NCBI GenBank assembly: GCA_902768995.1
Contig: CACXNN010000022.1
Span: forward strand, 1 to 27,000
DNA: 27,000 bases
Source of the DNA: an uncultured Eubacteriales bacterium
GTDB taxonomy: Bacteria; Bacillota; Clostridia; Christensenellales; CAG-138
Direction of reading: 5' to 3'
Positions 22,677-27,000 of this stretch are shown here, piece by piece (positions within the stretch are counted from its first letter, which is position 1; every line of letters starts with the position of its first letter). The position numbers and the translations under genes were made by a program. The notes below the pieces were generated by a model that saw only the letters and a program-made list of their open reading frames with translations, was not told where the DNA came from and made no database searches.

Positions 22677-23657
22677 ATGGATTCCATTCGCGGTCTGTTG
22701 GATGAAAACACCCTCCAGAGCATCGCCAAAGCGGCGGGGCGGGGGGTCACGGAAAAGCAGGTGGAGGACGTGCTCAACGCCGTCCTGCCCGCCATCGAAA
22801 AGGACAGCGCCTCCGGCACCTTGGTCTCCCGCACCAACGCGGCCGTTGAGGAGCAGCAGACCGTCACCCGCAGCGGCGGCACCCGGGCGGGCGGCCTGGA
22901 CCTTCTGTCCCTGCTGCTGGGCGGGAACGCCTCCACGGCCACCCAAACCGCGGCCAGCAACGCCCACGTGTCCAACGGGCAGGCCAGCAGCATATTGAAG
23001 ATCGCCGCGCCCATATTGCTGTTCCTGCTCTTGAAGAACAAGCTGGGCGGCAGCTCCAACAGCGGCGGCGGCCTCCTGGGGTCCCTCCTGGGCGGCGGCA
23101 GCTCCAACGGGAGCCTGCTCGGGAGCCTCCTGGGCGGCGGCAGCGCCCAGCCCGTGCAGCAGCAGAGCAGCAACGATTCCCTGCTGGGCATGCTCCTGGG
23201 CGGCGGCAACGACGCGGACACCAGCGCGGGCAGCAGCCTGCTGGGGTCCCTGCTCAGCGACAGCACCCCGGCCCAACCCGTGCAGCAGCAGAGCGCCGGC
23301 AACGGTTCCCTGCTGGGGAGCCTCCTGGGCGGCGGTTCCAGCCAGCAGAGCGGCGGCGGTTCCCTGTTGGGGAGCCTGTTGGGCGGCAGCAGCCAGCCTG
23401 CCCAGCAGCAGAGCGGCGGCGGCAGCCTCTTAGGGTCCCTGGTGTCCCTGCTGGGGGACGACACGCCCGCCCAGGCCACCACCTCCACGGGCAAGAAAAA
23501 GAAGACCTCCTCCACCTCCGGCAAGAAGAAGACCTCCACCGCCGGCAAGACCTCCTCCACGGCGAAGAAGACCTCCACCACCGCCAAGAAGACTTCCACG
23601 ACGGCCAAGAAGACCACCGCGAAGAAGACCACCTCCACCAAAAAGACAGAGAAGTAA
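22677..23657 (+). CDS. DUF937-like protein with LLGSLLGGG repeats and a Lys/Thr-rich tail
   Basis: 326 residues in four parts. 1-45 resembles the N-terminus of DUF937 proteins (LLDENTLQSIAKAAGRGV, then VLNAVLPAIEKD). 104-124 is a hydrophobic helix (ILKIAAPILLFLLLKNKLG). 131-261 holds seven copies of a SLLGSLLGGGS-like unit, several separated by QPVQQQS. 267-326 is almost only Lys, Thr, Ser and Ala (KKTSTTAKKTSTTAKKTTAK). The start has AAAGGAG 8 nt upstream. The ABC exporter gene begins 12 nt after its stop with its own GGGAGG, so they form one operon. No signal peptide is seen. Function is unknown; the repeats suggest self-association and the tail suggests binding to polyanions (DNA, RNA, teichoic acid). 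Both are inference. Confidence 0.82.
   Translation: MDSIRGLLDENTLQSIAKAAGRGVTEKQVEDVLNAVLPAIEKDSASGTLVSRTNAAVEEQQTVTRSGGTRAGGLDLLSLLLGGNASTATQTAASNAHVSNGQASSILKIAAPILLFLLLKNKLGGSSNSGGGLLGSLLGGGSSNGSLLGSLLGGGSAQPVQQQSSNDSLLGMLLGGGNDADTSAGSSLLGSLLSDSTPAQPVQQQSAGNGSLLGSLLGGGSSQQSGGGSLLGSLLGGSSQPAQQQSGGGSLLGSLVSLLGDDTPAQATTSTGKKKKTSSTSGKKKTSTAGKTSSTAKKTSTTAKKTSTTAKKTTAKKTTSTKKTEK
23065..23456 (+). repeat. DNA repeats coding for the LLG units
   Basis: Seven imperfect copies of a unit like CTGCTGGGGAGCCTCCTGG, each coding LLGSLL, spread over about 390 bp. Codons vary between copies (ctgctg, ttgttg, ctcctg), so the array is kept at protein level rather than being a fresh DNA expansion. Confidence 0.8.
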
Positions 23658-23669
23658 GGGAGGCGTTCC

Positions 23670-25420
23670 ATGGCAGGTCCGGGCGGGCATTTCGGCCCCA
23701 GAGGCTTCCTCACCGAGGAAGAAAAACAAAACATGCCCCGGGTCACCGGGACTTTGATTAAGCGCATCCTGGGCTATCTCAAGCCCTACTGGGTCCAGTT
23801 CCTGCTGGTGTTCGTCACCATCCTGCTCTCCTCCGTGGTGGGGCTGCTGCCCTCCATCATCACGGGGCGGATCGTGGACGAAGCCCTCATCGGCCGGGAC
23901 ATGAAGCTGCTCATTGAGCTGCTCCTCATGGCGCTTGGGACGCTGGCCGTGTCCCAGGTGGTCAACGTGCTCTCCGGGTATATCTCCGCCTGGATCAGCC
24001 GCCGCATCATCTTCGACATGAAGAACCAGATGTACGACCATTCGTGAGCAACGTGGCCACGGTGGTCACCACGTTGGTGGCCCTGTTCACCATGAGCTGG
24101 CAGCTCGCCTGCGTGGGCATCCTGGTGATCCCGCTGCTGATCATTCCCACCCGGAGCGTGGGCCGCACCCGCTGGAAGCTCCTCACCGACAGCCAGGCCA
24201 AGAACGACGAGATGAACCAGCTCATCAACGAGACCCTGTCCGTCTCGGGCTCCCTGCTGGTGAAGCTCTTCACCCGGGAGAAGCGGGAATACGAGCGGTT
24301 CGTGGCTGTCAACGAGGAGGTCACCCAGCTCGCGTTGAAGGAGGAGCGCAGCGGCCGCTGGTTCCGGGTGGTCATGGGCATGTTCACCCAGATCGGGCCC
24401 CTGCTCATCTACTTCGCCGGCGGCTGGTTCATCATTCACGATCTGGACCCCACGCTGACCGTCGGTACCGTCACCGCCACGGTGGCCCTCATCAACCGGC
24501 TCTATCGGCCCGTGGAGTCCCTCTTGAACATCCAGGTGGACTTCACCCGGTCGTTGGCCCTGTTCTCCCGGATCTTCGACTACTTCGATCGGGAGATCGC
24601 CATCAGCACCCCCGAAAAGACCCTGACCCCCTCCTTCGAGGGGGCGGACATCCGCTTCTACCACGTGCGCTTCGGCTATGAGCCGGAGAAGGAGATATTG
24701 AAGGACATCGACTTCACCGTGCCCGCCAGCCGGATGTACGCCATCGTGGGCCCCTCCGGCAGCGGCAAATCCACCATCATCAACCTGATCCCCCGGCTCT
24801 ACGACGTGTGGGGCGGGGCGGTGACCATCGGCCGGGTGGACGTGCGGGACATGGACCTCACCTACCTCAGGAGCCAGATCGGCATGGTGACCCAGGACAC
24901 CTACCTCTTCAACGGCACCATCCGGGAGAACCTGCTTTACGCCAAGGAGGACGCCACCGAGGAGGAGATCGTGGCGGCCTGCAAGGCGGCCAGCATCCAC
25001 GACTTCATCCTCAAGCAGCCCGACGGCTACGAGACCATGGTGGGCAACCGGGGGTTGAAGCTCTCCGGCGGCGAGAAGCAGCGGCTGAGCATCGCCCGGG
25101 TCATCCTGAAGGACCCCAAGATCCTGATCCTGGACGAGGCCACGTCGGCCCTGGATTCCATCTCCGAAAGCGCCATCCAGGAGGCCCTGGAGACGTTGAT
25201 GGCGGGCCGGACCAGCATCGTCATCGCCCACCGGCTCTCCACCATCCTGGCGGCGGACGAGATATTGGTCCTGTCTGGCGGCGTCATTCAGGAGCGGGGC
25301 ACCCACGATTCCCTCCTTGCCCAGGGCGGCGTCTACAAGGAGCTCTACGAGACCCAGTTCAAGCTGGTGTTGGATAGGGAGATGGAGAAGCAGAAGGCGG
25401 AGGAGCAAGGGCAGGAATGA
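23670..25420 (+). pseudogene. ABC exporter (fused TMD-NBD half-transporter) with an internal deletion and frameshift
   Basis: Type IV ABC half-transporter, normally a homo- or heterodimeric exporter. The first frame (23670 to 24047) gives TM1-TM2 up to FDMKNQMYDH and then hits TGA. Family sequence resumes in another frame at VSNVATVVTTLVALF (from 24043) and runs to 25420 with an intact nucleotide-binding domain: Walker A GPSGSGKST, Q-loop MVTQDTYLF, signature LSGGEKQR, Walker B ILILDEATSALD and H-loop IAHRLST. Homologues have about 38 residues between these points (coupling-helix region, RFF...GEI...R...D). So about 115 nt (3n+1) appear to be missing. In operon with the DUF937 gene. Either a true null or an assembly fault. 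Confidence 0.87.
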
Positions 25421-25435
25421 CCCCATCCAAAACGA

Positions 25436-25473
25436 ACGACCGGCGCACCCAAGGGCACGCCGGTCGTTTTTTT
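25436..25473 (+). terminator. Terminator of the DUF937-ABC operon
   Basis: ACGACCGGCG/CGCCGGTCGT perfect 10-bp stem (25436-25445 with 25458-25467), 12-nt loop, seven T. Confidence 0.9.
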
Positions 25474-25480
25474 CTTCCTT

Positions 25481-26527
25481 TTATATATCTGCTATGGCTG
25501 GCTCCAGGATGCGGGCGAAGGCTTCGAGGCCAGCTTTGTCCGCCTCGTTGAAGCGGTGCAGCAGGGGGGAGTCGATGTCCAGCACGCCGAAGACCCGGCC
25601 GTCCCTGTGCAGGGGCACCACGATCTCCGACCGGGAGGCGGAATCGCAGGCGATGTGGCCGGGGAAGGCGTGTACGTCCGGCACCAGCTGGGTCGAATCC
25701 GTCCGGGCGGCGGCCCCGCAGACCCCCTTGGTCAGCGGTATCTCGATGCAGGCGGTCTTGCCCATGAAGGGCCCCAGCACCAGCTTGTCCCCTTGGAGCA
25801 GGTAGAACCCAGCCCAGTTGATGCCGCCAAGATGCTCCCAGAGCAGGGCGGCGGCGTTGGACAGGTTGGCCAGGGAATGGGGCACCCCCTCCACCAGGGA
25901 GGCGAGCTGGGCGTTCATGGTGTCGTAGTCCGCCGCCTCGGGCTGCAGGAACCCCATGGCGTGCATGGCCCGGGCGATGATGTGGGCGTGGTCGAAGGCC
26001 AGGCCCCCCGTGTCCAGGATGGAGAAGGCGTAGCTGCCGTCCCGGACCAGCTTCGCTTCGAAGCGCTCAGGGCCTTCAAAGGACAGGGTCAACACCCCCT
26101 GGGCCCAGCGGCTGTTCACGGTGAACCAGGCCGTCTCCCGGGCGTCGTCCCCGGCCTGGGGTTCCTGCCCATCCTCCGGTAGAAGGGTGGCGAAGCCCTC
26201 CGACATGGTCCAGGCCCGCTTATCCCGGCCCGGCAGGGAGAAGAAGCCCACGGGGGTCAGGGCGAGGCCGGAGAGCCCCGTCTCCTCCCGCAGCTCTCGG
26301 ACGGCGGCCCCGTCCACGGTCTCCCCGGGCTCCGAGAAGCCCCCCGGCAGGGCCCACTTGCCCAGGAAGGGGTGGCCCCCTCGGCGGATGAGCAGCAGCT
26401 CGTGGCCGACAGACGTCTCCCGGAACACGGCCACGTCCGCCGTCACCGAGGGCCGTTCGTAGTCCCCGACTCGATAGCTGGCCAGATATTCCGCCTCGGT
26501 CAATCCGTTCCTATCCAAAAGCTCCAT
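25481..26527 (-). CDS. Nudix hydrolase fused to free methionine-(R)-sulfoxide reductase
   Basis: 348 residues, two enzymes in one chain. Residues about 25-195 form a Nudix domain with a perfect Nudix box: G63, E69, R77-E78, E81-E82, G84-L85, for Mg-dependent hydrolysis of a nucleoside diphosphate-X; the region after the box resembles ADP-ribose-type Nudix proteins. Residues about 200-345 are a GAF-fold fRMsr: GINWAGFYLL, LGPFMGKTAC, GVCGAAA and VPDVHAFPGHIACDSASRSE. C260, C270 and C294 have the spacing (10 and 24) of the catalytic set in YebR-type enzymes, so it should reduce free Met-R-sulfoxide. AAGGAAGG precedes the ATG. Cytoplasmic; likely oxidative-damage clean-up. The Nudix substrate is unknown. 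Confidence 0.92.
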   Translation of the reverse strand: MELLDRNGLTEAEYLASYRVGDYERPSVTADVAVFRETSVGHELLLIRRGGHPFLGKWALPGGFSEPGETVDGAAVRELREETGLSGLALTPVGFFSLPGRDKRAWTMSEGFATLLPEDGQEPQAGDDARETAWFTVNSRWAQGVLTLSFEGPERFEAKLVRDGSYAFSILDTGGLAFDHAHIIARAMHAMGFLQPEAADYDTMNAQLASLVEGVPHSLANLSNAAALLWEHLGGINWAGFYLLQGDKLVLGPFMGKTACIEIPLTKGVCGAAARTDSTQLVPDVHAFPGHIACDSASRSEIVVPLHRDGRVFGVLDIDSPLLHRFNEADKAGLEAFARILEPAIADI

Positions 26528-26553
26528 AGACGATCCACCTTCCTTTTGCGCCT

Positions 26554-26582
26554 ATTCTACCACGGCCCCGTCCCCAACACAA
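26554..26582 (-). promoter_or_regulatory. Promoter of the Nudix-fRMsr gene
   Basis: Minus strand: -35 TTGTGT (26577-26582), 17-bp spacer, extended -10 TGGTAGAAT with TAGAAT at 26554-26559. Confidence 0.6.
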
Positions 26583-26592
26583 TGCCGGGGAC

Positions 26593-26624
26593 AAAAAAGA
26601 ACTGCCGCAGAGGTCTGCGGCAGT
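26593..26624 (-). terminator. Terminator of the GlsB-like gene
   Basis: Minus strand: ACTGCCGCAG/CTGCGGCAGT perfect 10-bp stem (26624-26615 with 26610-26601), 4-nt loop, then TC and six T (26598-26593). Confidence 0.92.
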
Positions 26625-26649
26625 CCGTAGAGGGGGAGAGGGAATCAAG

Positions 26650-26886
26650 TCACTTGAAGAGTTTGCGCATGATCCAGATCAGGAGGCAGGAGCCGCCGAT
26701 CCCGATCAGGATGCTGGTGATCCAGCTGGTGGGTTCCACGCCGATCAGGCTCCCCAGCCAGCCGCCCAGGGCGCCGCCCAAGAGGCCCAGCACGATGTTC
26801 CGGATAAGTCCGCCCTTGCTGTGCATGATCTTCCCGGCCAGCCAGCCCACCAGAGCGCCGATCAACAGAGAAACAAGGATATGCAT
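26650..26886 (-). CDS. GlsB/YeaQ/YmgE-family stress membrane protein
   Basis: 78-residue protein with three hydrophobic glycine-rich helices. Family marks: LIGALVGWLAGKIMHSKGG, IRNIVLGLLGGALGGWLG and the C-terminal ILIGIGGSCLLIWIMRKLF. Members sit in the cytoplasmic membrane, are often raised by envelope or general stress, and in enterococci the relative GlsB pairs with Asp23/Gls24-type proteins; no such partner is in view. The name transglycosylase-associated protein is historical and does not imply an enzyme. AAGGAGG lies 9 nt before the start. The promoter (26918-26946) has an all-G/C palindrome in its spacer. Confidence 0.95.
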   Translation of the reverse strand: MHILVSLLIGALVGWLAGKIMHSKGGLIRNIVLGLLGGALGGWLGSLIGVEPTSWITSILIGIGGSCLLIWIMRKLFK

Positions 26887-26917
26887 AGCTTTTTACCTCC
26901 TTTGCTTTGTTGCCTGC

Positions 26918-26946
26918 ATTGTAAACCTGGGGGGCCCCCTTGTCAA
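26918..26946 (-). promoter_or_regulatory. Promoter of the GlsB-like gene with a G/C palindrome in the spacer
   Basis: Minus strand: -35 TTGACA (26941-26946), 17-bp spacer containing GGGGGCCCCC, -10 TACAAT (26918-26923). A rigid G/C block between the two boxes is unusual and could host a repressor or affect supercoiling response. Confidence 0.8.
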
Positions 26947-27000
26947 TCGGTCCACAAAAATGTCACATCCTGGCCCCACTGTGGAAATAATCAGGCGGCG

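Noticed and set aside
23065..23456. CRISPR-like or VNTR array
   Set aside because: Repeats are imperfect, in frame and code for LLGSLL units inside one gene; there are no unique spacers of constant length.
24030..24060. Two separate ABC genes (short membrane protein plus transporter)
   Set aside because: Neither half is complete: the first has only two helices, and the second starts in the middle of the membrane domain. Together they align to one half-transporter with a gap.
26947..27000. Possible start of another gene at the right edge
   Set aside because: Only about 50 bases remain, with no ribosome site or recognisable codon pattern; nothing can be supported.

Overview
The window is a GC-rich stretch of a Firmicutes chromosome, most likely a high-GC gut Clostridia (Oscillospiraceae or Christensenellales type). 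The basis is gene content (TAXI-TRAP receptor, YtvI-like AI-2E protein, clostripain-family peptidase, DegV, DUF1836, thl-crt-hbd genes) and strong AGGAGG ribosome sites. Many promoters have -10 TATACT with 17-bp spacers. No rRNA, tRNA, CRISPR array, transposase or phage gene is visible. The species cannot be named from this sequence.

Layout. 1-888 (-): TAXI solute receptor, interrupted by an amber codon made by a 15-bp tandem duplication. 1151-4032 (-): response regulator, sensor kinase (frameshifted) and a membrane-anchored partner protein. 4135-5250 (-): AI-2E/YtvI permease. 5430-8064 (+): GH13 alpha-glucan hydrolase with no apparent leader, a TM/zinc-ribbon protein and a DUF1858 redox protein. 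8236-10179 (+): MarR regulator and GltS-like symporter. 10291-10734 (+): XRE regulator with a zinc ribbon. 10786-14224 (-): thiolase, crotonase, 3-hydroxyacyl-CoA dehydrogenase and a LUD protein, tightly coupled. 14363-14533 (-): ribosomal protein S21. 14694-15994 (+): thymidine kinase and a YhhN-like membrane protein. 16077-19826 (+): anchored clostripain-family peptidase and a threonine-synthase-like enzyme. 19828-19971: a nested triple palindrome. 19985-20590 (-): DUF1836. 20750-21592 (+): DegV. 21646-22497 (-): Lys-rich membrane protein. 22677-25420 (+): DUF937 protein with LLGSLLGGG repeats and an ABC exporter (internally deleted). 25481-26527 (-): Nudix fused to free-methionine-R-sulfoxide reductase. 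26650-26886 (-): GlsB/YeaQ-type membrane protein.

How genes work together. The four-gene acyl-CoA operon converts acetyl-CoA to crotonyl-CoA; the reductase step (bcd/etf) is not in this window. The MarR gene probably controls the symporter behind it. The two-component operon and TAXI receptor form an envelope sensing and uptake block, but both carry lesions. The DUF937 protein is co-transcribed with an ABC exporter.

The most unusual items are: the 144-bp nested palindrome whose outer hairpins have complementary loops; the Nudix-fRMsr fusion; the LLG-repeat protein with its Lys/Thr tail and a similar motif in the peptidase linker; and three broken genes in one window, which may be real decay, a switch, or assembly error. 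No gap longer than 300 bases lacks a gene.
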